A program made the position numbers and the translations under genes. This document shows, piece by piece, positions 22,201 through 34,439 of a stretch of DNA of 64,000 nt. The notes under the pieces are model-generated. The model saw only the letters and a program-made list of their open reading frames with translations, was not told the DNA's origin and made no database searches. Source of the DNA: Pseudeuparius sepicola (taxonomy: Eukaryota > Arthropoda > Insecta > Coleoptera > Anthribidae); assembly GCA_963920635.1 (NCBI GenBank), contig OY987298.1, positions 125,993,735 through 126,057,734 on the forward strand. The letters run 5' to 3'. The first letter of the stretch is position 1; every line of letters begins with the position of its first letter.

Positions 22201-23075
22201 GACCTAGACAAAAATATTAACTGCAATTTTGATTTACCATAATATCAAAGTTATAAGTAAATACGTTGGTAGAAACCAAAAATTAAACATTTTGAAACAC
22301 GGAACCTTGAGTTACCTCAAAAAAACATCTATTTTTCGTTAGAAATTTCGAGCAAAAATGTTAACTGAATTTTTTTAGTCTTTAGGTAAAAAACTTCCCT
22401 TGCTAACATATATTAAGAATTTAAAAATTTTAACAATATGGAAGTAACTTAGATCGACAAAGAGAAATAAAAATCGGATAATTTTCTATTTCGGCAAAAG
22501 CAAAAATATGAACTACGTTTTTATTGCAGATGATCATTCCCTTTTACAAATAGAATGTAATTTATACAAAATTAAACATTTATCTAAGCCGCATGTACGT
22601 CAGCTGTCACTTCTCATTGGTATAGAATAGGCAAAAATATTAACTGTTTTTTGTTTGTTTAACTTTTTACAATATAACTATATTGAATCATATATAGCGA
22701 AATTAAACATTTATTTACGGCGCATATAGGTCAACTGTCACTTGTCATTTCTTTAGGAAAAGCAAAAATCTTAACTGTTTTTTTTTTGTTTAACTTTTTA
22801 CAATATAACTATATTAAATCACATATAGCGAAATTAAACATTTATTTAGGGCGCATGTAGGTCATAACTGTCATTTGTTATTTGTATACTTCCATTACCA
22901 ATTTTTGTTTAATTTCAAAAAATTTAAAAATCGGCCAGTTAATAATTTTGCTCTCACCAGACAGCTTAAAATTTCTTTAAAATGCGATTTCCGGCGAAAC
23001 AATATATTTAATTTCAGAACAAACTGTTAATACTTGATTTTTAAGGTAATTATAAATAATAAAAACGCAGTTAAT
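22200..23075. repeat. Degenerate tandem repeat, ~125-145-bp period
   Basis: The motif GCAAAAATATTAACTG or close variants recurs near 22209, 22354, 22498, 22632 and 22759, then inverted near 22940 and 23058. The two best units (about 22624-22750 and 22751-22880) share TTTAACTTTTTACAATATAA, AGCGAAATTAAACATTTATT and GCGCAT(A/G)TAGGTCA. It is a decayed satellite-like array and has no coding capacity. Confidence 0.65.
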
Positions 23076-23821
23076 ATTTTTGCCCAACAAAATATTACGC
23101 AAAATTTCATTTTTACAGCATTCGGATACTTGCGCAAACGTAATCTGTTTAATTTATCAATCTCAACTTTATGTACCTTACTTACTAATAAATGCAGCTA
23201 AAAATTCGCAGATAATATATATTTATGCCGTCTTTATTACAACAAGAAAATGTATTTTTCCAAAAAACGCCCACACCCGTATGTTTATTTTGTATAAAAA
23301 ACAATTCTGGCGTTCATTTATTAGGTACCAATATTTTGTGATGGCACTATAAAAATGCGGTTATGAATTTTGTCTAGGTTTCGTTATTTTTTACCATATA
23401 ATTTCCCTGGCCTATTATGGAACCGCGCATATATTGCCTAATTGGCTCAATATTCAATAACACGGAAAAGTTTAGCGTATATTATCTGTGGTTGAAATAT
23501 ATAGGTATACTTACTCATGAATAGCGAAGCCATCCCTGCAACAATGCTGGATGCAGCTAGCAAAAAAGAATAAAGTTGGGTAAAGGAAATAAAACAAAAG
23601 TTATACAATAAGGTACATAACAACTATTAGTGATCTGGCTTGAACAAACTTATCGAAGAAATAATGGAATCCAGTTAAAAAATTACATAGAATTTATTTT
23701 GCCACCTAACACAGTCGGGTTTTCGCAAGGACAACACTTGCAATAGGTACAGCATTATTAGATATCGCACAAATGAAATCGATACTAACAAGGGCATTCG
23801 ACACCACTACCCATAAAATAC
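23076..23821. other. No gene recognised
   Basis: AT-rich. The open frame at 23080-23352 begins inside the repeat array and has no recognised motif. Nothing else supported. Confidence 0.35.
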
Positions 23822-24189
23822 TTTTTCTTGAAATCGGCATTAAAATATCCCAAAATCGTCATTAAAAGCACAGAAATCGTACAATAATGTAGCCCATTAT
23901 TGTACGATTTTTTCAATAAGTAGGCCTTGGCGAGATGTAAACATCAAACGTCAGACGCGGAGAAATCGCCCGTCAAAAGTGACCAAATATTCAAAACCCG
24001 GCCGATAAAGGCTCATTTAACTTTTCGTGCACATTGCGAAATTGTTTCCTATAGAAGCGCAATCCTTCAGTATACATATTTTAGTAAATTTGAAAATCAA
24101 TAGATTTGTTGTGTAGGCTGCACGAGAAGCAGCAGTTTGGTTTTTCTGTCAGAAGGTGCCGTACATCATTATACTTGTCCTAGGTAGAG

Positions 24190-24246
24190 CGATCGGTAAA
24201 GTCAAGCAACGCCGCGCGTAGTCGGTTCGTAGACGGGTGATCCCTT
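24190..24246 (+). ncRNA. 5S rRNA-like module (SINE-type internal promoter?), copy A
   Basis: GATCGGTAAAGTCAAGCAAC followed by GCCGCGCG and, 11 bp on, GTAGACGGGTGATCCC matches the 3' half of metazoan 5S rRNA (GATCACCGAAGTTAAGCAAC...GGATGGGTGACC), covering box A and box C. The 5' half of 5S is not clear. It is not a functional 5S gene. It may be a 5S-derived polymerase III promoter as in SINE3-type elements; this is inferred. Confidence 0.5.
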
Positions 24247-24297
24247 ATTATTATTTTCTTCCCTAATATAACTTTTTTTTCAGATTTAAAAAAAATA

Positions 24298-24432
24298 TAT
24301 AATATGTACCTCGGCACTGAAGTTCTTTTTATGACTCATGTGGTTTATTTGCCTCGGCCAGAGGCCTCAGCAACTAAACCCCACATGAGTCATAAAAAGT
24401 TGAACTTCAGTGCCTTGGTACATAAATAACTA
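24298..24432. repeat. Terminal hairpin of copy A
   Basis: ATGTACCTCGGCACTGAAGT and CTTTTTATGACTCATGTGG pair with CCACATGAGTCATAAAAAG and ACTTCAGTGCCTTGGTACAT. The loop contains CCTCGGCCAGAGGCCTC. A related loop and end are found near 35130-35210. Confidence 0.8.
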
Positions 24433-25593
24433 TTATCTGTGATAAAATAGTATGGTTTGAGTAATGAGTCACTAGAACCATTAAAAAAACGACCTACCGA
24501 TCTCGATAGCAGAAATGGCGAAAAATGTAAATAAGGCTTACTTGTCAACTACGTAAAAATATTAAAAAAGCATGCTTCGTTCTGAAATTTCTGTATTTTG
24601 ATTGAAGCACTCTGAATGCACAAAGAATGCAGTAGAAAATATGGCACCTCCAACCTGTATTCCTGTTTCCCTGTGCAATTAAAAATATAATAATAAATAA
24701 ACAATAATCAAACTTTATTATATCTAGCAAATAACCGAGTTTCCGAGGTCCAACGATTAACATTCTAAGGATGTTCTACATCAGATGTTTGATACTTTGC
24801 GGCTCTATAGTTAGCAAAGGAGAAAAAAACAACAACTGGTGGACATGTCAAAACTTTGAAGGCGATATAAACAAAATAAGCGCAAAAAAAGAAACACATT
24901 TAATGGTAAAAGCCCATTGTTTCTAGAAAACTAGCAGTGACGTTTTCCCTCGTAAATATTTTCCTTGGTTGGACCACAACCACAATCGAGTGGTATTTTA
25001 GAAATTAAGGGATGAGTATATCTTTTGGTACCAAACAACGTCTTTTGTATCATGCTTTTTTTAGCTCATACAGGAGCTTCCTGCAAGACGGTTAAAGTAA
25101 CGAGACACGATAGTGGTTCTTGCTGGGGCACTTAATTTAAAGTAGAGAGCAAAGGAAATCTAGAGCCGAACCTGATATTAGCTTGAAAGAGGAAACTTTT
25201 CAAGTTAGCGCTTTTATAGGAGCGTGTCAGTTTGCCACACCAGAGATATGCAACTATTATACAGGTAAACAATATATGAAATTTTGTAGCTAAGTCCACA
25301 TTTTACTGTGTGTTTGAATGTATGGTATCTATGGCATTGAAATTGAAACAGTCAAGATACTTTTTAAAAGAAAAGACAATAAATTTCAAGCTATCGGATA
25401 GATTTGAATAAAGTATTTATAAAGTAGCGAACAAAGTTACTAGTGGTTTTAAGTACTAGTTTTTCAAACTCGCATTGTTCAAAAAGTTAGACTCCAACGA
25501 ATGGTTCCCATTATTAGGTTTATCAAAATAGCCAAAGCAGTTCTCGAACAATTTAAATAGAAATTCTAGTTCCCATAACAGATTAAATTGTAC
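24433..25593. other. About 1.2 kb without a recognised gene
   Basis: AT-rich sequence. Small open frames without family motifs. No inverted repeat or RNA gene recognised. Confidence 0.4.
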
Positions 25594-27003
25594 TTGGATG
25601 TAAGAAACGCCCCGAAGGTACAGCAGAGCTAGTACAAAGGTTAAATGGGGAAAGAATTGCGGTTTTGAATGCTCAATCTAATGCCCCTTTTGGATTTTTA
25701 AAAAAGTTCATGGCTCACTAGATATTTTGAAAAGAGTGATTTTTGCTATTTCATCATATCTCTGTAGCTCCGTTATTTCTGATTATACAGAAAACTGCCG
25801 AGACAAAAATTGTAGATAATTTTGGGCTTAATACGATAATCTAGTCCAATTTTTTATGTTGTTTGTGATTTTTGAGATATGACATAAACTTGTGTTTTTT
25901 TTTTAAAGTAAGTCATAGTTGGCTGTGGCCTTATCAAATCGGCCATTTTTTGAGTTTTCCAAAGATATAAGCATAGTTATTATAAAAAATAAAAGAGCTA
26001 TGGCTAATTTTCTGATTTTTTTTTAAATTTTCACATAGTCAGCCATGGAATATTTTCATAATTACGTTTCATCTTATAATTAGACATACTTCAAATTTGT
26101 TTTTAGCTGGTAACAAAATGTAACAAAATAAAATCAAAATTAAAAAACTCAAATTGCATCTTTTTAAAACTGAATTTGTTGCCTTTCTTAGAGAGCGCCT
26201 GTTAATACTGGCAATTGCTTCTAAAACAGCTGCTCTTAATTCAGCAATTGTCTCATACTTTATTTTGTACTGTTCCCCACAAAAAGAAATCCGAAATAGA
26301 CAAATCGGGGGATCGAGGTGGCCAGGAAATAGGTCTATTTCTCCCTATCCAACTATTTGGATAGAGCTGACCTAGGTAATTTGTTACGGGCAAATAATTA
26401 TGTAGTGGGGCTCCCTCATGATAATTTTTATTTTATTTTGTTACATTTTGTTACTAGCTGAAAATAGAATATTTTAAAGTTTAAAGTATGTCTTATTATA
26501 AAATAGAACGTAATTATGAAAATATTCCATGCCTATGTGAAAATTAAAAAAAAAAAAACAGAAAATTAGCTATAGCTCTCTTATTTTTTATAATAACTAT
26601 GCCGAGTATTATATCTTTGGAAAGTTTAAAAAATGGCCGATTTGATAAGGCCACAGCCAACTATGATTTACATTTAAAAAACACAAGTTTATGTCTTATC
26701 CCAAAAATCACAAACAACATAAAAAAATGGATTAGATTATCTTATTAAGCCCAAAATTATCTACAATTTTTGTCTCAACAGTCTTTCTGTATAAACAGAA
26801 ACAACGGAGGAACAGAGATCTGATGAAATAGCAAAAAATCACTCTTTTCAAAATATCTAGTGAGCCATGAACTTTTTTAAAAATCCAAAAGGGGCATTAG
26901 ATTGAGCATTGAAAACAGCAATTCTTTCCCCATTTAACCTTTGTTCTAGCTCTGCTAGTTTCCGAGATCCACATAGTGGTCATCGAAAAAAACTCACCCT
27001 GTA
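25594..27003. mobile_element. Foldback element enclosing a mariner-type transposase remnant
   Basis: Arms pair over about 500 bp each. AGGTTAAATGGGGAAAGAAT pairs with ATTCTTTCCCCATTTAACCT, AATGCCCCTTTTGGATTTTT with its inverse near 26880, and CTGGTAACAAAATGTAACAAA with its inverse near 26440. The right end is CACCCTGTATA; the left end is less well kept. The loop carries the transposase fragment at 26150-26420. Confidence 0.85.
26150..26420 (-). pseudogene. IS630/Tc1/mariner-type transposase C-terminal fragment
   Basis: Minus-strand translation from 26420 gives HEGAPLHNYLPVTNYL, then QLYPNSWIGRNRPISWPPRS followed by PDLSISDFFLWGTVQNKV. These are the catalytic QQDGAPPH, FP-WIGR and WPPRSPDL-DFFLWG blocks of mariner-type DDE transposases. 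A one-base loss after QNKV (about 26255) moves the frame, after which ETIAELRAAV and ASINRRSLRK continue. N-terminal two thirds are absent. It sits between the arms of the 25594-27003 palindrome, so it is probably the relic of that element's own gene. Confidence 0.85.
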
Positions 27004-28492
27004 TACAAAAATAATCACCAAACTATGTGCGCCACTCACTCTGTTATGATATACCTATACATAGCTGCTATTTCAAGTTACATTGTACAAGGAGGGACAA
27101 TTCAAACGAAAAACAACTATACACCCACATTTTGGATACTGCTACGACATTGTCAGTTGCCAAAATATTGAGTCTCATAAATACACTAATTTTTCTTTTT
27201 GTTAATCATTTTAAAAGTTTCATTGAAAAACGAAAATGATAAGTTTTTCGGCCCAGCCCCCACAACAAAGACTTCCCATAGAAACTCCAGAGTTGCACGA
27301 TAATTACCGGTGTTATGTTACCCGTAAAGGTAAGTCTGCCGGGACGGCTGGCAATTTGTATATGCCGATCTGACATTTTCATTAGCGCATTCTTTGGTGG
27401 TGCTACGTTGAAAATACGCCCCGGTGAACAGTGAAGGGCGTGAGAAGGTTGTTGTTTACTTTACAGCTAGTTAAAGCTTCTATAGAATAGAATATAGGAA
27501 TAGACAAAATAATTGTTGGTAGAACCTGATGTTCCCAATATATTTTTATACATGTTTCTAGTCTTGCCCATATAGGCTAGGTGCTCCGAAATACTCAAGG
27601 AAGTGTATAGAAACATGCATCAATCATAAAATGTTGTATACAAAATTCTTACTGATATAAAATATGCAAAATAGACACTCGTGGAAATATAGTGCGGCTA
27701 TAAAACGGCTAAGGCGAGAGACAAGTCACTGCCGTTCGCGATACGTTGCACACAGCCGCTATATCTGCAACACTTTTACAGGGCGTATTGTGCCTATTAT
27801 TATATAGCCTATTATTTATTCTGCGATAGTTAAGTGGTAATATGCACAAAGGGCGGCATCTCGCTTCCAAACCGTGGTATAGTGATGTCGAGCTAATGAG
27901 AAAGCGTTCTCCGTATGCAAACGAATGCAGGTTACTCTTCGCTATTTTTTCTATACAGAAGAAATTGTTTGATTGTTTGTATATTTCAAAGGTTTAATTT
28001 AAACATTTTTTTGCGAAGAAGCAACAATATAATATCTGTGTCGTCTTGTTGGTATAATGGCATTAAAATTCGGAGGCACGATATTATATTTTAAATTTAT
28101 GTTAACTGTTGGTCCCTGTAAAAGCTGCATATATGTTTTATAGGACGTAAATTTTCATATACGTGTGAAAGCCCGGGAAAAAGCTTTTTAATGTTTTTAT
28201 AGCGTTATAACGATTTTAATTGGAGTCCCGAATTTTGATTCCTAATATTGTTTTAGCGTGAATACCTACTTATAGCTCCTGACCTCCTGTAATACCATTG
28301 TGCAAGATAATATAAATATGAAGAACTAAAGCTTACCATTTTCAGTTTAATTTATGATTTCTTTTTATTAGGATCGCCATGTCTTATGAAATACCTTTTT
28401 ATGCATGCTGAACGTTGTATTAAATTTGGTGGAATAATGACATTAATTTTGCAAGGCACTTGTATGTTTGGCAAAAGAACAACGGTTGCTAT
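27004..28492. other. About 1.5 kb without a recognised gene; GC-richer patch at 27240-27440
   Basis: The patch has CpG-rich unique text (for example ACGGCTGGCAATTTG). Remaining sequence is AT-rich. The frame at 27027-27239 has no motif. No RNA gene seen. Confidence 0.35.
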
Positions 28493-29234
28493 ACAGTGTG
28501 TCCACGGATTGAGTTCACATAAGGTGTAAATAAGAAAAAAATTTCGAGTTGAAATTTGAGGTTCTGGGGATCGGCCCTGCTTGGCATGAGACTAATTTTT
28601 GACATAATTTTACTTTCGACGTATTCCTCGGAAATTATGAAAATCTAATTTTCCAAATCAGTAAAGTGCCCTTTTTCAGGTTTTTCGCCAAATGTTATTA
28701 TAGAAACTTGTTCAGAATGAAAAACTGAGTATCTAGTTTTGCGAAATTTCGAAAGTCTATAGGCCTACTTTGATTTTTTTTGCATTTTTCCCATTTTTTT
28801 AGAACTTTGTGTAGCTTTCACATCAAAATGTTATTAAGAAAACTTGTTCACAATTCACAATGAAAAACTGGATAGGTGCCTAGGCTTTTGAATTTTTGCA
28901 CACTTATTCAGTTTTTGATTGTGAACAAGTTTTCGTAATAACATTTTGATGTGCAAGCTACACAAAGTACTTTTCTAAAAAAGTGGGAAAATGGTAAAAA
29001 TTTAATGTAAAAAAAATTCGAAAACCTACTCAGTTTTTCATTCCTTGATAACATTTTGCCGTAAAACCTACAAAAAGGGCACTTTACTGATGTGAAAAAT
29101 TAGTTTTTTTAATTTCTAAGGCATACGTGATTTTTCGAAAGTAAAATTAAGCCAAGCAGGGCTGATCCCCAGAGGCACAAATGAATTTTTTTGTTATTTA
29201 CACCTTATGTGAACTCAATCCGTGGAGACACTGT
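28493..29234. mobile_element. Foldback element, 0.74 kb
   Basis: Left end ACAGTGTGTCCACGGATTGA and right end TCAATCCGTGGAGACACTGT are inverse. GTTCACATAAGGTGTAAATA and its complement, CCCTGCTTGGC and GCCAAGCAGGG, and CAAAATGTTATTA with its inverse extend the arms to a short loop near 28860. Confidence 0.85.
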
Positions 29235-30764
29235 AGAAGATTTCATTTTCATTTTAAATGGGCTAGTACGATTAAATTTTAAAAATTAATTTGATGATTG
29301 CAATGGTGAACTACAGTCATCTAGTTCCCTAAAAGGCCCCTTGTCCAAGATAAATATCCGCAATCTTAGAAATTTGAAAATACCTTAAGATATTTAAGGT
29401 AGTAGTAATCATCTTTATCGACATGGGTCTATATCAAAACCGTGTGTGGCAACTTCAGGGTACCTAATTATTGGTTAGTGATTTGATTTCAAGTCTCCCT
29501 GTTGTTTGATACATATGGGCCTGGAGGGTTAACTTTTATAAATAAATTATGTAAGTACTTAAATCCCACAGTATTTCCGTATACATATTTTGTTTATTTG
29601 AAAACATATATGTTCCTTTTAGTGCTTGTGAAAGTGGCCTATTGAAGTTTAATAATAAGCTGGAGAAAGTAGGTATGGATTAGAGTTTTGAAAAAGCTTA
29701 TTCCAACAATATTCCTATTATAGTGACAATAGATGTGTTGCACTGATATTATAAAAACAATTTAGATGTATTTTCACCAGGAAATAGAACAGTGAAAGTA
29801 CAAGGGTGGGTAAATTGATATATTTTTATTATTAGATTAGCTAGTAAATATTCTTGCTTATGCGTTATGTAAATATTGACATGTGCCATGATACTAAGTA
29901 TCATGGATATTTGATCTATCTATTTATGTATTTTTCCTCGTCATTATGTTTTTCTTCGACAAATTCTTGGTTATTAAAATGCTTCTTTTCTTCTTTTGAA
30001 ATTTGGGATGCTAGTTTTGGTGAAAAAATATGCAGCAGAACGTCAGGTTTTAATCGAAGGCGAATACGTGGACCTTTTAAGAATTTGTCCCAATTGATTG
30101 TGTTTGCTTCAAGCTGGGTAAAAAAAATACATTGCAATAAAATTATAGCTTGTTATTTAAATTTACTTACATTAAAAAGTAATTATGTACTTCGCATTCA
30201 CTATTCATTATTGGCTTGATACAGCAAACAGCACAAAAAACAGAACACTAATCACTAACATCTTCAGGAGAGGAATCTTGGATTTTATACCTATAATCCT
30301 ATAATAGACATTTTTCTATATGTTTCCTACCTACCTACATTATAAATATTACATATGGTATAGGTTTATTATTTTGGTAAGCAGATAAATAAGGTCAGTT
30401 TTGGTTTTAATAGATATAAATAATAATAAAAACTCATTATAACGTAAAAACTAAAATCTTAAGATAAAAATTATTTCAGTTTGAAATGTTTGAAGTACAC
30501 CAAAAACAAATAGTTAGGTTAGATTTCGTATATTATATATTTTTTATCTATGGTTAGATTTCTAAAAAATAGACAATTCACAAATAATAAACTAGGAAGA
30601 TTCTGTGAACTTAGCTACAGAGGACTTTCAGCATATCGATTGTATCTAACGCCACCTTAAAATTTTGGATTATTTTTTATTTAAAAACTAAGAGGAACTG
30701 GCAAAACTATAATATTCCAGAGGAGTCTACTAAACTTCTACTATCCGCCTGCATGCAGTTTTCT
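29235..30764. other. Mostly gene-free; one candidate exon
   Basis: AT-rich sequence. Apart from the candidate exon at 29916-30113 (minus) and a small hairpin near 29886-29906 (GCCATGATACT and inverse), nothing is recognised. Confidence 0.35.
29916..30113 (-). pseudogene. Candidate exon of an unknown protein
   Basis: A minus-strand frame follows a good acceptor (TTTTTTTACCCAG ending at 30114). It contains NTINWDKFLKGPRIRLRLKP and then an acidic lysine-rich tail (KEEKKHFNNQEFVEEKHNDE), ending in TAG. The composition looks coding rather than random. I do not recognise the family. It may be a remnant exon of a transposon gene; no partner exon was found nearby. Confidence 0.3.
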
Positions 30765-31595
30765 ACAGTGTGTCCCAGGATAAGTGAAACGAGAGGTGTA
30801 AAAGGCCAAAAATTTTCGAGTTCAAATTTGGCTATTTGGGGTCCAGGCCTGCTTGCCTAGAAAATAATTTTCACCATATTTTTAATTTTCAAAAATAAAG
30901 TAGGCCTTGACAGGAACGATTTATTTATTTTCTGTGTAGGTTAAGTGCCCTTTCTCGACAAGATATCGAAAAATTTCATTGGAAAAAGTTGCTGAGAATT
31001 GAAAATTATGTCCCTGTGCCAATTTTCAAAATAATTGGCCTACTTTGATTTTCGTCCATTTTATTTCCTATAGGTTGGTGAACTATCCTCGTCGTTTAAA
31101 ATATCGAAAAATTTTATTAGAAAAAGTTGCTTAGAATTAAAAGCTATGACCCTGTGTCAATTTTCAAAATAATTGGCCTACTTTCATTTTCTTTTTCTTA
31201 AAGACATTATTTCAAACTAATCATAGTAGGCCGATTGAGTCCAAATTTCGCATTCTTGCATACTTTTTTATTCTGAATAACTTTTTATAATGAAATTTTT
31301 CGATATTTTAAACGACAAGGATAGTTAACCTACTTATAGGAAATAAAGTGGACAAAATCAAAGTAGGCCAATTATTTTGAAAATTGGCATAGGTACATAA
31401 TTTTCAATTCTCAGCAACTTCTTCGATATCTTGTCGAGAAAGGGCACTTAACTTGCACAGAATATAATTAAGTCGTCCCTGTCAGGGCCTACTTTATTAA
31501 AAATATGGTGAAAATTATTTTCTAGGCAAGCAGGCCTGGACCCCAAATGGCCATATTCGAACTCGAAAATTTTTGGTCTTTTACACCTCTCGTTT
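30765..31595. mobile_element. Foldback element, 0.83 kb (fragment at 1-175)
   Basis: Left ACAGTGTGTCCCAGGATAAG marks one end. AAACGAGAGGTGTAAAAG is mirrored by CTTTTACACCTCTCGTTT at the right, but the outer ~20 bp are lost on the right side. The block CAGGCCTGCTTGCCTAGAAA and its complement near 31523 pair. A related fragment is at the window start. Confidence 0.8.
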
Positions 31596-32635
31596 ATATG
31601 ACCAGACTAGCCCATTGTACTACTTCGGATTATTAATATAAAAATAACGAAAACAAAATGTAATATCTAAAATATTATACATATTGGAGAATGTAGAGTA
31701 TGTTCCAGAGACGTCTTTAATTTTCATTAATTTTATGGCAAGTAAGGTAAATTAGAAAACCGTGATAAAAACACGATTAATTTTCTTCTTATTTCCCTCT
31801 ATACGACATAATATTTCTGGCCTCTCCCCAACTAAATTCCGCTCGATTATTATCGTTTCCACTGGGTTCCCCGCTGGGTTTTCCCTGATACCGCCCGCCA
31901 ATGTTTTAATTCCAGCCCGGATATTTTCGGGCCGGACGCTCAGGTATTGCGCGTATTTTGTCAGCGATTTATAGGGCCGTTAAACTGCCACCGGCAAAAC
32001 CTTTATCGGACCGGGAACGTTTCAAATGTGGCGCCCCGAAGTCAATAAAATGCATATTATGCGGAGATGCGGCAAACAGAGCAGGTCCTTGGACGGTCAT
32101 GGACCTGCCGCAATCGGAAAATTCAATTCCATATTTTACTAAAATCCTAATTGTACAACGCTAAGATCTATTCGGTTTTCTTCAGACTCCTAAGACCTGC
32201 TGAAGGATAGTTAAGGGTTACGGCTGCCTCGATGAACGTAATTAGGTGTAACCGGGGTCGTGTATAGTCTACATAATATAATATGCACGTGTATCTAAAC
32301 TAGAGCAATCGAAATTTGCAAAATGAATGATTTTATAACCTACTGGGCCTTATTCCATATCCCGAAAGCGCTTATTGCTACAAATTTAGCGTTGTTGTCA
32401 ACGTCCTTATATCCGGTTTTTACGTCTTTGAGTCGTCAAATAAATTTCATATTTCAAAGTTAGAATGGATGACAAACAGCTGACTTTAATGTTGGAAATA
32501 CCGATTATCATAATTATTATTGTCATAATAATTATAACAAAAGGGCAAATCGTGCCGTAGTCTCATAATAGACCGGGAGAGAGTGGCGTAATTTTGGACG
32601 TGATTTTACTCAGTATTCCTTTGAAAGGGCATTAT
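31596..32635. other. Gene-free; GC-richer island at 31790-32110
   Basis: The island holds overlapping open frames (31762-31974 and 31958-32164) with no recognised motif. It is CpG-rich and has no repeat partner in the window. It may be host single-copy sequence. Confidence 0.35.
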
Positions 32636-32816
32636 CGTTGACTGACGTATTAAGAAAAGACTGCTTACTGCTGTCATGTTTGACAGTTCTCTGGCTCACC
32701 ATGCGCTTCCCGGAGACAAAATACAATGCAAAATACATTGTTGACCATAGGCGCCATCTACTTTTCAGAATATGAAGCGATAGCCGTGAGAAGTCTTATT
32801 AATACGTCAGTCAACG
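32636..32816. mobile_element. MITE with CGTTGACTGACG ends, 181 bp
   Basis: Left CGTTGACTGACGTATTAA and right TTAATACGTCAGTCAACG are exactly inverse. Flanking 7-mers GCATTAT and ACATTCT agree at five of seven positions, an aged 7-bp target duplication. The same ends form a 33-bp insertion at 56494-56526. Confidence 0.75.
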
Positions 32817-32828
32817 ACATTCTGTTAT

Positions 32829-33415
32829 GGCAAAGTGAGTTTCATGTATTCGAAAAATATGCGTTTTGATATGATTCTAGTCAAGTTGCCATGTGTTTTA
32901 TAATGAAGTTTAAAATAGAAAATTTCTCGGAAAACCAAAGGCATACCGTTAACGTGGACCCAAAGGGCTATTATTGCCACGTGAACTTGTATTTTAATAC
33001 TTAATTTTTCCACGTTTCTGAATAGGCTGCCAATAATACGTTCTTGTCAGAAAACTGCTGAAGAAAAGATGGCATACCATTTGCGCATGTCCAAGTACAC
33101 TTTACATCGAATAAATCATTTAAATGATTCAATAACATTCAATTTAAACTGTACTTCGACATACACAAAGGTGTGCCATCCTTTTTTCAGCAGTTTCATA
33201 ACAGGAACTTGCAGCCTGTTCAGAAACGTGGAAAAATTAATTATTAAAATACAATTTCACTTGAAAATAATAGCCTTTGGGCTCACGCTAACGGTATGCC
33301 TATGGTTTTCCCAGGAATTTTCTATTTTGAACTTCTTTATAAAACACATGGCAGCCTGACTATAATCATATCAAAACGCATATTTTTAAAATAAATGAAA
33401 ACTCAGGATTCTGCC
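32829..33415. repeat. Foldback repeat, 0.59 kb
   Basis: ATATGCGTTTTGATATGATT pairs with AATCATATCAAAACGCATAT, and GGCATACCGTTAACGTG with CACGCTAACGGTATGCC. The inner CAGAAACGTGGAAAAATTAA and its complement also pair. Loop near 33100-33150. The frames at 32825-33013 and 33069-33359 lie in the arms and are by-products. Confidence 0.8.
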
Positions 33416-34439
33416 CCAGGACGCCTAGCTACGCTACTGTATCTGTCTTGAGATAAGAGTTCCGTATATAGGGAAGAATTATATATACATACAGTAATCA
33501 TTTAGCTCTCGGGTTGCAGCACCTGTCTGCTAAAATGCTGGTCCGTTGTTTAAATCCCACTATACCTTTCTTCCAGTGAAAATGTGAAAAAGTTATATTA
33601 TTTTTGAAATTTAATTGAAATTTCCCGTTAGCCCCCCTACCGTACAATTAGTTTGTCAGTGTTCTACCTGCGGCACTGTAGTCACGATATTTGCTTCTCT
33701 GTTGGCAACACTATTTCGACATATCTGTGATTATTCCTTTTTCTATGTCCCACACAAAGCGCAACTTTTTTTTATTATCGATACTTACACTCTGCCTCTT
33801 CTATTTCGTCAATGAATATAATTTTTAATTATCGAATAACTATTACCTATTATTTAGATTATTACTCACAATCTACTCAACATCTGAATTGTCATTGACG
33901 TGTCACAGCAAACGTCATCTCGTCCATTTTTCAAGGCTAGTGTGACTAATTACTTAGATAAGCGTCATGCAGAGCGTTATTGGTGTCAATCTAAACCCAG
34001 AGTTTATTTTCTAAAGTTTAAGTAAAATATTAAATTGAGGGAAGCAAGAAAATTGTCATTAGGTATATAGGACAAGTAAACTGTTTTTTGGCCTCGTAGG
34101 TCTAAGGACCGGTCAAAAAAGTGCACTCATCTTGCAATGCGAATACGTATTAAATCCTATTCCTCTTCACTGCCAAGTGAAACAATTATTATCATATTTC
34201 TTCCACGGCTAGCTTGATTAATTAACCTTCGGTGTCGACTCCACAAAAGACAAAGTGTATAGTTATACCTATACCTACTATAGAATGATTTCTAACAAAT
34301 GAATTAACACTTGTGCAATGTCATTTAAATTTTGAAGTTAATTGATAGTAACAATTCCAAATTAATAATTAACACAATTGAAGACTAAAACATAATAACT
34401 TGATATTTTTGAATTTACAATAATTGGCATTGTGAGGCG
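33416..34439. other. About 1 kb, no firm gene; weak tRNA-SINE-like patch
   Basis: At 33500-33560, TAGCTCTCGGGTTGCAGC followed at about 30 bp by GTTTAAATCCCAC loosely resembles A and B boxes of a tRNA-derived SINE head, each with two or more mismatches. No SINE body or tail is defined. The rest is AT-rich without features. Confidence 0.25.

Larger units (their letters stand above)
23822..24432 (+). repeat. Two-copy dispersed repeat, copy A (with 55968-56570)
   Basis: Shares with copy B TTCTTGAAAT, CCCAAAATCGTCATTAAAAG, GTAGGCCTTGGCGAGATGTA, GCAGCAGTTTGGTTTTTC, the 5S-like module, and CTCGGCACTGAAGTTCTTTT. A hairpin near 23877-23913 (AAATCGTACAATAATG and its inverse) is specific to this copy. 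It ends in a larger hairpin at 24298-24432. It is probably a non-autonomous mobile element; class unassigned. Confidence 0.7.

Noticed and set aside
22200..23075. CRISPR-like array
   Set aside because: Spacers and repeats are degenerate and AT-rich and the context is a eukaryotic nuclear genome; it is a decayed satellite.
24190..24246. Functional 5S rRNA gene
   Set aside because: Only the 3' half resembles 5S and it is diverged; it sits inside a dispersed repeat.
33500..33560. tRNA gene or tRNA-derived SINE
   Set aside because: A and B box matches are weak and no cloverleaf could be closed; noted only as a weak resemblance.
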